Assembly (NCBI GenBank): GCA_012514925.1
Contig: JAAYZI010000087.1
Location: 1 to 9,102 of the forward strand
Reading direction: 5' to 3'
DNA length: 9,102 nt
Source: Deltaproteobacteria bacterium
GTDB lineage: Bacteria > Bdellovibrionota_C > UBA2361 > JAAYZI01
A model generated the notes under the pieces. The model saw only the letters and a list, made by a program, of their open reading frames with translations. It searched no databases and was not told the DNA's origin. Position numbers and translations under genes: made by a program. How positions within the stretch are numbered: the first letter of the stretch is position 1; every line of letters starts with the position of its first letter. Shown piece after piece: positions 1 to 6,215 of this stretch.

Positions 1-2
1 GT

Positions 3-1034
3 TTAAATTATGCTCGGGTGGATTCTTTTCAAAAGCTAACGGAGGGCGGTCTCCAGGTGGGCTGGAGCGATTTAATTAAAGGCGGCAAACATGAGCTTAA
101 GTGTGGCATGATTATAAATTGCGCGGGAGGATGGGTGCCGCAGATCGGGCGTATCCGTCCTGGAAATATGGCAGGGAGGCTTAAGCACAGACGCATGCTT
201 TACGCTCTTTTCGACCGGCCTTGGGAGGCACCAGCGCGGTTTGTATTGGCACCAAAACGATGTTACTTGGTGGCGCCGTACTGTGGCGTAGTTTTTGTGG
301 CGTTAATGCTTGAGGAAACTGCTGGACCCGTGGGGCCTGGCCCTGCGTCGGCACAGGACCTGGCCGATTTGCTGCGGATGCTCGCGCACGACATGCCAGA
401 AGCAGGTTTAGAAGCCACGCGGTTGTATAGCGCATGGCAAGGAAGTGAAACTGTTTCAGTTGATGTGAGTACTCGGAAAGATCTGGTTTCGTCTGGTGCA
501 CGGTGCTGGTCTTATGAAAACGGGATGCTCAATCTTTTGGGAGGAGACTATGGCTCTGTGTCGTGGACGGTTTATCAGGGTTTAAAACAGGTTTATCGTT
601 TAAGTGGGGTGAGGGATCGCATTGTGCCACTAAACGGGCGTCTGTTGCCTGGTGCTGGACTTTTCCAAGAGAGCGCCGTCGAATTCAGGCGAGCAGCTGC
701 AGAAAATAAAGTTCCAGCGCAGGTGACTGAAAGGATTTTGGCTTGTCTTGGATCCAGGGCTCGTTTAATTTCCGGTTTCGATCAGGGCTGGCAGATTCTC
801 CCCGGTAATCTGTTGCGGGGGGAAGTCGAGCTAGCATTTGAATTGGAACAAGCTGAGAGCCTGGAAGATGTGGTGCGTAGACGTTTGCAGGTCGCTTTTC
901 TAGCTGATTATGACAGATCCGTTCTTGAAGGAGTGTTAAAGGTAGGGTCGCCACAGCGGCCGCACCTGAGTCTTAAGGATGCTAACTATCTGCGTGAGAT
1001 TGACCTTTCGAAGGAAAAAACGACAGCTCTGTAA
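3..1034 (+). CDS. GlpD-like FAD-dependent oxidoreductase, C-terminal part (5' end outside window)
   Basis: The reading frame is open to the left edge, so this is the C-terminal 343 residues of a longer protein; an internal GTG at 18 is not a credible start. The stretch MIINCAGGWVPQI matches the NAAGPWVD-type motif that follows the FAD-binding part in glycerol-3-phosphate dehydrogenases and other DAO-fold flavoenzymes. The last ~130 residues (from about GRLLPGAGLF, with RLISGFDQ and ELEQAESLEDVVRRR) look like the helical C-terminal domain of GlpD. The N-terminal Rossmann GxGxxG motif would lie upstream. It is divergent: where GlpD has a GGKxTT segment this protein has GGDYGSVS, and where GlpD has SGxRPL it has WQGSETVS. 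Family membership is fairly secure, but oxidation of glycerol 3-phosphate is not. It appears to stand alone, with 130 bp before the next gene. Confidence 0.72.
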   Translation, partial: LNYARVDSFQKLTEGGLQVGWSDLIKGGKHELKCGMIINCAGGWVPQIGRIRPGNMAGRLKHRRMLYALFDRPWEAPARFVLAPKRCYLVAPYCGVVFVALMLEETAGPVGPGPASAQDLADLLRMLAHDMPEAGLEATRLYSAWQGSETVSVDVSTRKDLVSSGARCWSYENGMLNLLGGDYGSVSWTVYQGLKQVYRLSGVRDRIVPLNGRLLPGAGLFQESAVEFRRAAAENKVPAQVTERILACLGSRARLISGFDQGWQILPGNLLRGEVELAFELEQAESLEDVVRRRLQVAFLADYDRSVLEGVLKVGSPQRPHLSLKDANYLREIDLSKEKTTAL

Positions 1035-1117
1035 CTGTTATGGCGGCTTCGGAGATGTTTGTGACTTAGTTTCTGCGGGACCCTGCCGTTATTTATTTCC
1101 GAATGTTTGTAAATGTT

Positions 1118-1133
1118 TCTTAGCTACCTAAGA
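1118..1133. promoter_or_regulatory. Perfect inverted repeat upstream of the 149-aa ORF
   Basis: TCTTAG and CTAAGA form a perfect 6-bp inverted repeat around CTAC, about 30 bp before the 1165 start and just before a TTAAAATTTAATTAA AT-rich block. It could be an operator or a weak leader hairpin. Nothing else supports a role. Confidence 0.25.
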
Positions 1134-1164
1134 GGTGTTAAAATTTAATTAAGAAGACTTTGAA

Positions 1165-1614
1165 ATGTTTTCTTGGTTTTGTAGGTTTAGTATGGTTGAG
1201 AAGTTAGGAAAGATAGCGCTGTCTTTTCTGATCAGTAATTGGATTTATTCTGAGACGCTGCTCCTCTTCCCGCAGATAGAGCCTTTTACTCAGCGCGTTA
1301 TTCAAGTTGCTAGAATTCCTACTCATGACGAATGGCCCCAAATAGCACGGGCAAAAAGCGCTAAGCAGTTGGGCACTGACATTAGTGATTACTTGACCGC
1401 TTCTTCTATGGCACCAGTGTTTGTGAAGGTTGGAGTGTTGGATCGAAAGGTGCAAAAATTGGTCAGTAAGCGGCAAGGATCAACTGTTGTAGCAGAGCAG
1501 AAAAATCAGCAGCCAGTCCGTCTTTTTCTTGCCGGAGAGGGAGTCTTTGTTGGAGCGGAAGGGAAAAAAGATCTGCTGGGTGGTTATCAGGAATTTAAAT
1601 TCCGTATCCGGTAA
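1165..1614 (+). CDS. Hypothetical protein, possibly exported, with a repeat-derived C-terminus
   Basis: I do not recognise this 149-aa protein. The ATG at 1165 has only a weak AGAAG upstream. A second in-frame ATG at 1192 (residue 10, MVEKLGKIALSF) would place a hydrophobic stretch (IALSFLISNWIYSETLLLF) directly after two lysines, as in a signal peptide or anchor. No cleavage site is obvious. The rest is soluble in character. The C-terminal third has alternating VRLFLAGEGVFVGAEG and QEFKFRIR segments that read like beta strands. The final codons CGT ATC CGG TAA lie in interspersed-repeat copy A, so the natural end was probably slightly different (see findings). It sits between a GlpD-like gene and the convergent trxA, with no operon partner. 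Coding status rests on ORF length and plausible composition. Confidence 0.55.
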   Translation: MFSWFCRFSMVEKLGKIALSFLISNWIYSETLLLFPQIEPFTQRVIQVARIPTHDEWPQIARAKSAKQLGTDISDYLTASSMAPVFVKVGVLDRKVQKLVSKRQGSTVVAEQKNQQPVRLFLAGEGVFVGAEGKKDLLGGYQEFKFRIR

Positions 1615-1733
1615 CCGTTTGCATGAGTATTATTTTCTCTGGAGAAAGTGAAATGAACTCCGCGCCGAAGTGAAATTTTACCGCCTAGGCTGAAAACGAA
1701 ATTGTGTAACCAATTCCGTACGTGAACGGTTAC
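1604..1733 (+). repeat. Interspersed TIR element, copy A (MITE-like)
   Basis: This ~130-bp unit aligns along most of its length with copy B at 5829-5945. The left end GTAACCGTT (1611) and right end AACGGTTAC (ending 1733) are perfect 9-bp inverted repeats, with weaker pairing further in. Internal landmarks shared with copy B are the palindrome TTTCTCTGGAGAAA and the strings AGGCTGAAAAC, AATTGTGT and CAATTCC. Copy A carries extra bases in the middle relative to B. TAAATTCC occurs on both sides (1596-1603 and 1734-1741), which looks like an 8-bp target-site duplication. It contains no ORF, so it would need a transposase from elsewhere if mobile. A caution: TATAAAGG also occurs just right of both copies. 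Confidence 0.8.
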
Positions 1734-1747
1734 TAAATTCCTATAAA

Positions 1748-1770
1748 GGGCGACCGTTGACCGGACGCCC
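1748..1770. terminator. Hairpin between copy A and the trxA 3' end
   Basis: GGGCG and CGCCC pair around an inner CCG/CGG with loop TTGAC. On the plus strand it is followed by a T-rich stretch. On the minus strand, just past the trxA stop, it is followed by TTTATAGG. It may terminate trxA and, read the other way, the 149-aa ORF. The T-tracts are interrupted, so efficiency is uncertain. Confidence 0.45.
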
Positions 1771-1791
1771 GTTCTCTATTCTTTCTTGGTT

Positions 1792-2118
1792 TTAAATGTG
1801 TTTATCGACAGCGGCGATCAATTGATCTTTTGGAATAGCGCCCACAATCTGATCTACCACTTGGCCATCTTTAAAAAAGAGCAAATTTGGGATGCCACGC
1901 ACATTATATTTGGCTGACGACTGAGGATTGTCATCTATATTAACTTTAACGACTTTCAATCTACCGCTGTAATCTGCGGCGATTTGTTCTAGCACCGGTC
2001 CAATACTTTTGCAGGGACCGCACCAAGGTGCCCAAAAGTCGACCAAGGTTGGCAGATTCGACTTAAGCACATCCGCATCGAAAGAAGCATCAGAGGAGTT
2101 CACAACATTTCCAGACAT
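1792..2118 (-). CDS. trxA: Thioredoxin
   Basis: This is a 108-aa thioredoxin, the usual length for the family. It is a cytoplasmic protein-disulfide reductant normally recycled by thioredoxin reductase. The active site WCGPC is at residues 32-36 in the context DFWAPWCGPC. The buried Asp is D27, and the cis-proline is P77 in RGIPNLLFF. VKVNIDDNP and FKDGQVV also match the fold. The start at 2118 (MSGNVVNSS) is chosen because GGAGAAAGG precedes it and because a longer reading frame to 2166 adds 16 residues with no thioredoxin character. It is encoded opposite to both neighbours and seems monocistronic. Nothing looks degenerate. Confidence 0.96.
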   Translation of the reverse strand: MSGNVVNSSDASFDADVLKSNLPTLVDFWAPWCGPCKSIGPVLEQIAADYSGRLKVVKVNIDDNPQSSAKYNVRGIPNLLFFKDGQVVDQIVGAIPKDQLIAAVDKHI

Positions 2119-2254
2119 AACCTTTCTCCAACATAAGATATTGCTGTTTGGCTGGATCCAGATCATTCCAAACGGCCACTTCGTTCCAGAGCAACGCTTT
2201 GAGCCTACTTAAAGGATCCTAAACATCCTGATTATTAAATAGTTTAAGAGAGAT

Positions 2255-2307
2255 GTAAACAGGCTGGTATCGGACTATGTGTAATCAATTCCACACGCAA
2301 ACGGTTA
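2255..2307 (+). repeat. Right-end fragment of the interspersed TIR element (copy C)
   Basis: TGTGTAATCAATTCC followed by ACGGTTAC (ending 2307) matches the right ends of copies A and B almost base for base. Upstream, AGGCTG sits at the expected distance with one extra base. The left half and left inverted repeat are not visible, so this is a decayed or truncated copy in the same orientation as A and B. Confidence 0.65.
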
Positions 2308-2417
2308 CGTTGAATCTTTTGATGACTTTTAACGTCCTAAGTTTAAGTAACTTGAAGTTGTGCTCCGCAGGAGCAGATCAAGCCAGGATAGAACAGCTGT
2401 TCAGACCATCTGAATTA

Positions 2418-2428
2418 GAAGGAGAGAG
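2418..2428 (+). promoter_or_regulatory. Ribosome-binding site fixing the SPL-like gene start
   Basis: GAAGGAGAG lies just upstream of ATG 2430 at suitable spacing. It selects this start over the earlier in-frame ATG at 2277, which lies in repeat DNA. Confidence 0.75.
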
Positions 2429-2429
2429 T

Positions 2430-3311
2430 ATGAAAAAGACGCAAGATGCAGCTCTTCATGGGGACAAGATGGGAGAGGGAGGCATCACCTATACCGTTGA
2501 TTCTTTTTCAAATGGGATAGCGTTTGGGCAACATAAATTGGAGCAAGGGCAGGACCCCAGAGAGGTTTATAGTCTGCGCTTGGCAGACGATGGAGAGATG
2601 ATTCGGCTGCGCAGCCGCTATGCTCTTCATAAAGAGAAGCCGCTCTATGAATTGGAGAGACACTTGATGCGGCTTTCCCGTCAGGGGGTGTTGCGTTCGG
2701 CTATCATATATTTTGGCACCACCATGGATCCTTTTTTTCCTTTTGAGGGTAAGTTTGATGCCAGTATGAGGTTTCTGGAGCTGTTTCGGCGTTATACTCC
2801 TGGGATCTTGCATGTGCAGACTAGGTCCCCGCTAATCGTGCTTGCCCTGCCGGTGTTTAAGACTCTTGGCAAGCATGTGTCGATTACAATTGGTTTGGAG
2901 ACAGCCCTGGAGGAATCCGTACAGCGTTATACTCCCGGATTACCGCGGGTGGAGGATCGGCTCAAAACTGCGACGGCTTTGCGCAAATTTGGGATTGAAG
3001 TGGCGCTTCAAGTAAGTCCGGTGTTGCCGTATGGAGATTGGCGTGGAGACGCTAAATCCTTTGCCAAACTACTGAACAAGCATGCAGATTATATTTTCGT
3101 CAGTTCCGACTTGAGTGCAAGGCAAGGATCCTCAAAGGGAACTGGGCGCGATGTGGCGCGCAGATTGGCGGCGGATCGTAAGTTTCATTGGCTCCGGCCG
3201 GATGCAAGCAAACCTTTACTCGCTGAATTAAAGCGCATAGCTCCACAAAAACTTGAAAGGCCGAAGCGGGAACAGTTTGAAGAACGGCAGATGAAGATTT
3301 TCGCAGCCTGA
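2430..3311 (+). CDS. SPL/DNA-photolyase-like radical-SAM relative lacking all cysteines
   Basis: The 293-residue protein resembles the barrel of radical SAM proteins annotated as SPL-family or DNA repair photolyase. Matching segments are YFGTTMDPF (94-102; family YxGTxTDPYxP), TRSPLIV (131-137; family TKSxLVxRD), SITIGLET (151-158), an RYTPGLPRVEDRLKTA segment (166-181; family EPxAPSxxxRLxAI), and FGIEVALQVSPVLP (187-200; family GxxVGVxxAPxxPG). The CxxxCxxC motif that would bind the 4Fe-4S cluster belongs near residues 20-60 but is absent, and the whole chain has no cysteine. It therefore cannot use SAM by the standard mechanism; a structural or binding role, or a non-catalytic partner, is possible. 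The C-terminus is basic. The stop codon lies in a perfect hairpin. Confidence 0.68.
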   Translation: MKKTQDAALHGDKMGEGGITYTVDSFSNGIAFGQHKLEQGQDPREVYSLRLADDGEMIRLRSRYALHKEKPLYELERHLMRLSRQGVLRSAIIYFGTTMDPFFPFEGKFDASMRFLELFRRYTPGILHVQTRSPLIVLALPVFKTLGKHVSITIGLETALEESVQRYTPGLPRVEDRLKTATALRKFGIEVALQVSPVLPYGDWRGDAKSFAKLLNKHADYIFVSSDLSARQGSSKGTGRDVARRLAADRKFHWLRPDASKPLLAELKRIAPQKLERPKREQFEERQMKIFAA

Positions 3312-3330
3312 CTCGGAAAACATCCGAGTC
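3310..3330 (+). terminator. Perfect hairpin overlapping the SPL-like gene's stop codon
   Basis: GACTCGGA and TCCGAGTC form a perfect 8-bp stem around AAACA. The last two bases of the TGA stop codon begin the stem. No U-tract follows directly, so it may work together with the next hairpin or protect the 3' end. Confidence 0.55.
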
Positions 3331-3383
3331 GCCCTCCCCCCGAAAACCTTTTTTGAAGGCATCAGGGGGCTGCGGGCTTTCGG
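3331..3383. terminator. G/C-rich hairpin region between convergent genes
   Basis: GCCC and CCCCC pair with GGGGG and GGGC further on, with an inner CCTT/AAGG helix. CCGAAA and TTTCGG at the flanks offer an alternative pairing. It lies in the 87-bp gap between two convergent genes, so a bidirectional terminator is the natural reading. T-runs are short. Confidence 0.45.
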
Positions 3384-3398
3384 ATTTAAGACAGAGTG

Positions 3399-3779
3399 CT
3401 AGTAGTGATCGTTTCGTCTAGAGGGAGAGTCGTTATAATCTGAGCCACGCTGACTTTTTAATTCCTGCAGCTCACGTCTTTGGCGCTGTAGCTCCTCTTC
3501 CTGGAGCCTGATACGCTCGTCTTGCTCGTCAGCCCGTGCTTTGGCTTTGTCGGTTTCATTTCCGATTAGTCCGCCCGCAATCGCGCCGGAACCAGCTCCG
3601 ATTGCAATACCTGCGCCGGTATGTCCGGTAGCGTGACCTATGATCGCTCCTAGTCCGGCTCCCATGGCACCGCCGGTAAGGGCTCCAGTCTCTCTGTCAG
3701 ATAAGGGAGCGCCGCTGCATGCTGACATGGCCAACCCCGCGAGTATTAGAAGTAAAGAAGCGCAAAAAAAATGTCTCAT
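3399..3779 (-). CDS. Glycine-zipper lipoprotein with C-terminal coiled coil
   Basis: This is a 126-aa predicted lipoprotein. Residues 1-20 are a signal peptide (MRHFFC then a hydrophobic LLLILAGLA core). Cys21 follows AMSA, an acceptable lipobox. Residues 32-73 form a glycine zipper with repeated GxxxG spacing (TGGAMGAGLGAIIG, then GAGIAIGAGSGAIAGGLIG), typical of small envelope proteins that associate with membranes or the outer-membrane/peptidoglycan layer. Residues 78-111 are a charged heptad-rich helix (QEEELQRQRRELQELK), probably a coiled coil, followed by a short polar tail. The start is placed at 3779 because GAGG lies 8 nt upstream; two earlier in-frame ATGs (3803, 3785) are possible but less well served. 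Asp is absent at position +2 (Ser22), which suggests outer-membrane sorting if Lol rules apply. Confidence 0.85.
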   Translation of the reverse strand: MRHFFCASLLLILAGLAMSACSGAPLSDRETGALTGGAMGAGLGAIIGHATGHTGAGIAIGAGSGAIAGGLIGNETDKAKARADEQDERIRLQEEELQRQRRELQELKSQRGSDYNDSPSRRNDHY

Positions 3780-4073
3780 AACCATTACCTCATTAAAAAT
3801 CACAGCTCAAAGCAAACCATTCCGGCGACTAACCACGACTCAACCTATATTTTAACCTCACCTACAATAAAAGAAAAGTAGGATTGATCGAGGGTATAGT
3901 ATTAAGTTGGGGGATCTAAATAATATGACAGACACTGTCCTGTTTAATCGAGGCCTTATGTGCGACAAGGCAAACATCAGGCCGTACCAGACTGGATGAT
4001 CTTACGTTTTAGACGAAGAAATCATACATTGTCAGTACGGTCAAATCCAAAGTGCAGTACGGGGCGACATAAT
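3780..4073. promoter_or_regulatory. Divergent intergenic region with palindrome and direct repeat
   Basis: The region separates the lipoprotein gene (minus) from the GT-C-like gene (plus). A 13-bp interrupted palindrome, GACAG-ACA-CTGTC, lies at 3927-3939. An 8-bp direct repeat CAGTACGG occurs at 4033-4040 and 4055-4062, two helical turns apart and just before the start codon. Either could bind a regulator. No clear sigma-70 boxes were identified. Confidence 0.35.
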
Positions 4074-5837
4074 ATGCACGAGAAAGTGGTTGTCCAGCTA
4101 AGAAAGACATGGACATGGTTTGCAGGCGGACTGATTCTGGCTGTTTACCTGGCGGTTATTATGGCCTTACCACGCGGTGCTTTCTATTCCCCAGATTCGG
4201 GTGGAAAATATCTGCAAATGCTCGGTTGTCATTTGGATGGGGGTGTACAGTGCGTCCCTGTTTATCCCGCCGCCGTGGCGGATCCCGATTTCCTTTTTTA
4301 CGGCCATCAGGCCGAGGAGCCTACCGTTACAGTGATGTATCCATATTTGAGTGAAACTGGTGAGGCTCGAACCGGATGGACTCCGTGGTTTCCACTGTTG
4401 ACGTGGCCGTTTTATCGCGTCTGGGGCGTAACTGGATTGCATCTCATACCGTGGATGGCAGGCCTGCTTTTGATTGTGCTGGCTGGTGTGGTCGCCGAGA
4501 GGTTATGTGCTGGTACTGGGCCATTCGCTGCGGTTGTGGTGGGGATCGGCACGCCTGTATTGTTTTACAGCATGTGCTTTTGGGAGCATACGCTGGCAGT
4601 AGCGTTGGCGCTTGCAGCGCTGCTTCCGTGGGTGAGTCCAGCCCAGAACACGTCGACGCCCGCCATTTGTCACAGACATTGGTTTGTGAGCGCGGCCTTG
4701 ATGATTGCGGCTTGCGCGCTGCGCCGCGAGCTGATCTTCTTTCTAGGAGCTGGCATGTTGACTTTAGGGTGGTTGCACCCACAACGTCGACGCTATTTGC
4801 CAGTCATGCTGGCAATATTGTTGGCGCTTGGGGTAGGGGGAAGTCTCTTACTGTTTGTATATCCGGCTTCCCTCTGGTGGATTTTCCCCACTCCTTTGAG
4901 CGATATGCGTTGGTTGCGCTCCCTGCTTAGTGCTGATTTGTGGCAGCAGTTTCCTTCAAACATTATACGCGTGCTTGTGCTTAGCGATTTCGATACCCAA
5001 TTTTCGAAACCCGTATTGAGTGTAGCTTTTTTAGGGTTGACTTTGTGCGTGTTAAGTCCGCTTTGCCCAATCCGTTGGCGTCGCACAATGGTGTTGCTTG
5101 GAGCTGCAATATTTAGTGTACCGGCAGCTGTAATGGCTTTTACCCCTGTGCGCTACCGTTATTTGAACAGTTTGTTGCTACCTGCGCCTTTCGCGTTACT
5201 GACATTACTACCCTCCGGCGTTGCAGCGTCCATAGCCCGTCGTCGGCTGGAATGCAGTATTATCCTCTTTTTGGCGGCTTTCTACATGATATTACCGGCA
5301 GCTGCCCCGGTGCATGGCGGTATTGAGTGGGGGAGTCGTTATGCTTTGATTGTGATCGTACTGTTGAATGTGCTTGGTGTGGTAAAAATCACTGAAACTA
5401 TAATAGCCAAGCAAGGGCTTACAGATGGAGCTCGTTGGATGGTAACGCTTTTGGCTAGTTGGCTCTTCTTTCTAGGCATGGTCTCCGCCACGCGTGGCAT
5501 TAATGAATTGCATCAGACGCGTCGGAACCTTTTGACATTGCAGAGTGAACTGGAACAAGGTGGTGATGCGGTCGTAACAGATTCGTTCTGGCTGGGTCTC
5601 TCTCTGGCGCCTTTTTATGCGCGGCACGAAGTTTATGTGCTTTCTACGGCGCATCCGCTGCAAGAATGGCTGATGAGAATTGGGGCCAAACGTTATCGTT
5701 TCACTTATGTAGGAAAGATTGCACCTGGAGAGTTTCCTGACCAAGAAGCGCCGCGATGGTTTAGCCAGGAGGTTCCTGCAGAAATAGGGATGCCGGTTAC
5801 GCGTTTTCAACGCAGACCCCATAAAGGTAACCGGTAA
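4074..5837 (+). CDS. Polytopic membrane protein, GT-C-like glycosyltransferase candidate
   Basis: The 587-aa protein has about ten hydrophobic helices (first near 17-34, last near 455-471) and a soluble C-terminal domain of about 115 residues. Features typical of GT-C membrane glycosyltransferases are an acidic first extracytoplasmic loop just after TM1 (YSPDSGGKY, 38-46), a basic/acidic turn in a mid-protein loop (CALRREL, 214-220), and HGGIEWGSRYAL (414-425), which resembles the GGxxWGxRY motif of these enzymes. Such enzymes use polyprenyl-phosphate sugars on the periplasmic side, but no specific donor or acceptor can be inferred. I chose ATG 4074 because TM1 then follows a short basic N-terminus; GTG 3960 or ATG 3996 would add up to 38 residues. 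The last codons (AAC CGG TAA) come from repeat copy B. The flagellins start ~380 bp downstream, so flagellin modification is conceivable but unsupported. Confidence 0.7.
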   Translation: MHEKVVVQLRKTWTWFAGGLILAVYLAVIMALPRGAFYSPDSGGKYLQMLGCHLDGGVQCVPVYPAAVADPDFLFYGHQAEEPTVTVMYPYLSETGEARTGWTPWFPLLTWPFYRVWGVTGLHLIPWMAGLLLIVLAGVVAERLCAGTGPFAAVVVGIGTPVLFYSMCFWEHTLAVALALAALLPWVSPAQNTSTPAICHRHWFVSAALMIAACALRRELIFFLGAGMLTLGWLHPQRRRYLPVMLAILLALGVGGSLLLFVYPASLWWIFPTPLSDMRWLRSLLSADLWQQFPSNIIRVLVLSDFDTQFSKPVLSVAFLGLTLCVLSPLCPIRWRRTMVLLGAAIFSVPAAVMAFTPVRYRYLNSLLLPAPFALLTLLPSGVAASIARRRLECSIILFLAAFYMILPAAAPVHGGIEWGSRYALIVIVLLNVLGVVKITETIIAKQGLTDGARWMVTLLASWLFFLGMVSATRGINELHQTRRNLLTLQSELEQGGDAVVTDSFWLGLSLAPFYARHEVYVLSTAHPLQEWLMRIGAKRYRFTYVGKIAPGEFPDQEAPRWFSQEVPAEIGMPVTRFQRRPHKGNR

Positions 5838-5945
5838 CCGTCCACGTGAATATTACTTTCTCTGGAGAAAGTGAAATTATCTCTGCGTTACCGCCCAGGC
5901 TGAAAACAAAATTGTGTGATCAATTCCACGCGTGAGCGGTTACTT
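5829..5945 (+). repeat. Interspersed TIR element, copy B (MITE-like)
   Basis: This ~117-bp unit aligns with copy A in the same orientation. The ends are GTAACCG (5834) and CGGTTAC (ending 5943), with CACG continuing the match inward. It carries a perfect internal hairpin, ACTTTCTC-TG-GAGAAAGT (5855-5872). It lacks about 12 bp present in the middle of copy A. ATAAAGGT flanks it (5821-5828 and 5946-5953), consistent with an 8-bp target duplication, although TATAAAGG also follows copy A. GGTAACC is doubled at the left end. It supplies the stop codon of the GT-C-like gene. Confidence 0.8.
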
Positions 5946-5957
5946 ATAAAGGTGTGT

Positions 5958-5978
5958 AAACGGATACAACTCGGATAT
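5958..5978 (+). promoter_or_regulatory. CGGATA direct repeat upstream of fla1
   Basis: CGGATA occurs at 5961-5966 and 5972-5977 within AAACGGATAC...CGGATAT. The same arrangement lies upstream of the fla3 promoter (8740-8758). It could be an activator site shared by the flagellin genes, or a decayed end of the neighbouring repeat. Confidence 0.3.
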
Positions 5979-6041
5979 TTCACTAGGTTAGGGGGCATGA
6001 TTACCTTGTTTTAAATAAATTCTGCCCAGGAAATTTTCCAC

Positions 6042-6069
6042 TCAAGCCCGGTCTTCCGATTGCCGTATT
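6042..6069 (+). promoter_or_regulatory. Sigma-28-type promoter of fla1
   Basis: TCAAG (6042) and GCCGTATT (6062-6069) start 20 nt apart, the same geometry as at fla2 and fla3. The FliA consensus is TAAA-N15-GCCGATAA. It is the weakest of the three but is supported by the others. It implies a leader of about 140 nt. Confidence 0.6.
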
Positions 6070-6160
6070 ACTCATTTAGAAGTTGATGTAGCAGGTAGCT
6101 TAAGAAAGACGCCCTTTCCAAAACTACCAAGTAAATTAGTCAAGCCTCACTGCAAAAGTG

Positions 6161-6180
6161 TTTGTCAAAGGACTGGCAGG
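6161..6180 (+). promoter_or_regulatory. fla1 leader hairpin with GGA in the loop
   Basis: UGUCA and UGGCA (one G-U pair) enclose the loop AAGGAC; two further G-U pairs may extend the stem. It lies 35-40 nt before the start codon. The fla3 leader displays the same AAGGAC in a hairpin loop with an unrelated stem, as expected of a CsrA/RsmA-type RNA site. Confidence 0.4.
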
Positions 6181-6195
6181 CGCAGGGAGGTTTGT

Positions 6196-6208
6196 AGTTC
6201 ACGGAGGA
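6196..6208 (+). promoter_or_regulatory. Shared ribosome-binding block of fla1
   Basis: AGTTCACGGAGGA precedes ATG 6216 with 7 nt of spacing. The block recurs identically at fla2 (7683-7695) and with one change at fla3 (8978-8990). The conservation extends upstream of the Shine-Dalgarno core. Confidence 0.8.
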
Positions 6209-6215
6209 ATCGACT

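Larger units (their letters stand above)
2119..2429. other. Intergenic region between divergent trxA and the SPL-like gene
   Basis: This ~310-bp gap must contain the promoters of both divergent genes, but I cannot assign convincing -35/-10 boxes. It holds a perfect 10-bp palindrome CTGGATCCAG at 2152-2161 and the right-end fragment of the interspersed repeat. The frame is open from 2277 into the downstream gene, but its first 51 codons start inside repeat sequence and lack a ribosome-binding site, so I treat them as non-coding. Confidence 0.5.

Noticed and set aside
1033..1050. Degenerate left end of the repeat at the stop of the GlpD-like gene (GTAACTGTTATG)
   Set aside because: It resembles the TIR and again includes the TAA, but no internal or right-end element sequence follows, so chance is as likely.
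2277..2429. N-terminal 51-residue extension of the SPL-like protein
   Set aside because: It begins inside a repeat fragment, lacks a ribosome-binding site, contains the only cysteines in the frame, and a good Shine-Dalgarno precedes ATG 2430.
4376..4930. 184-codon ORF in another frame of the GT-C-like gene
   Set aside because: The membrane protein in the main frame has coherent transmembrane pattern and motifs; the overlapping frame has no family features.
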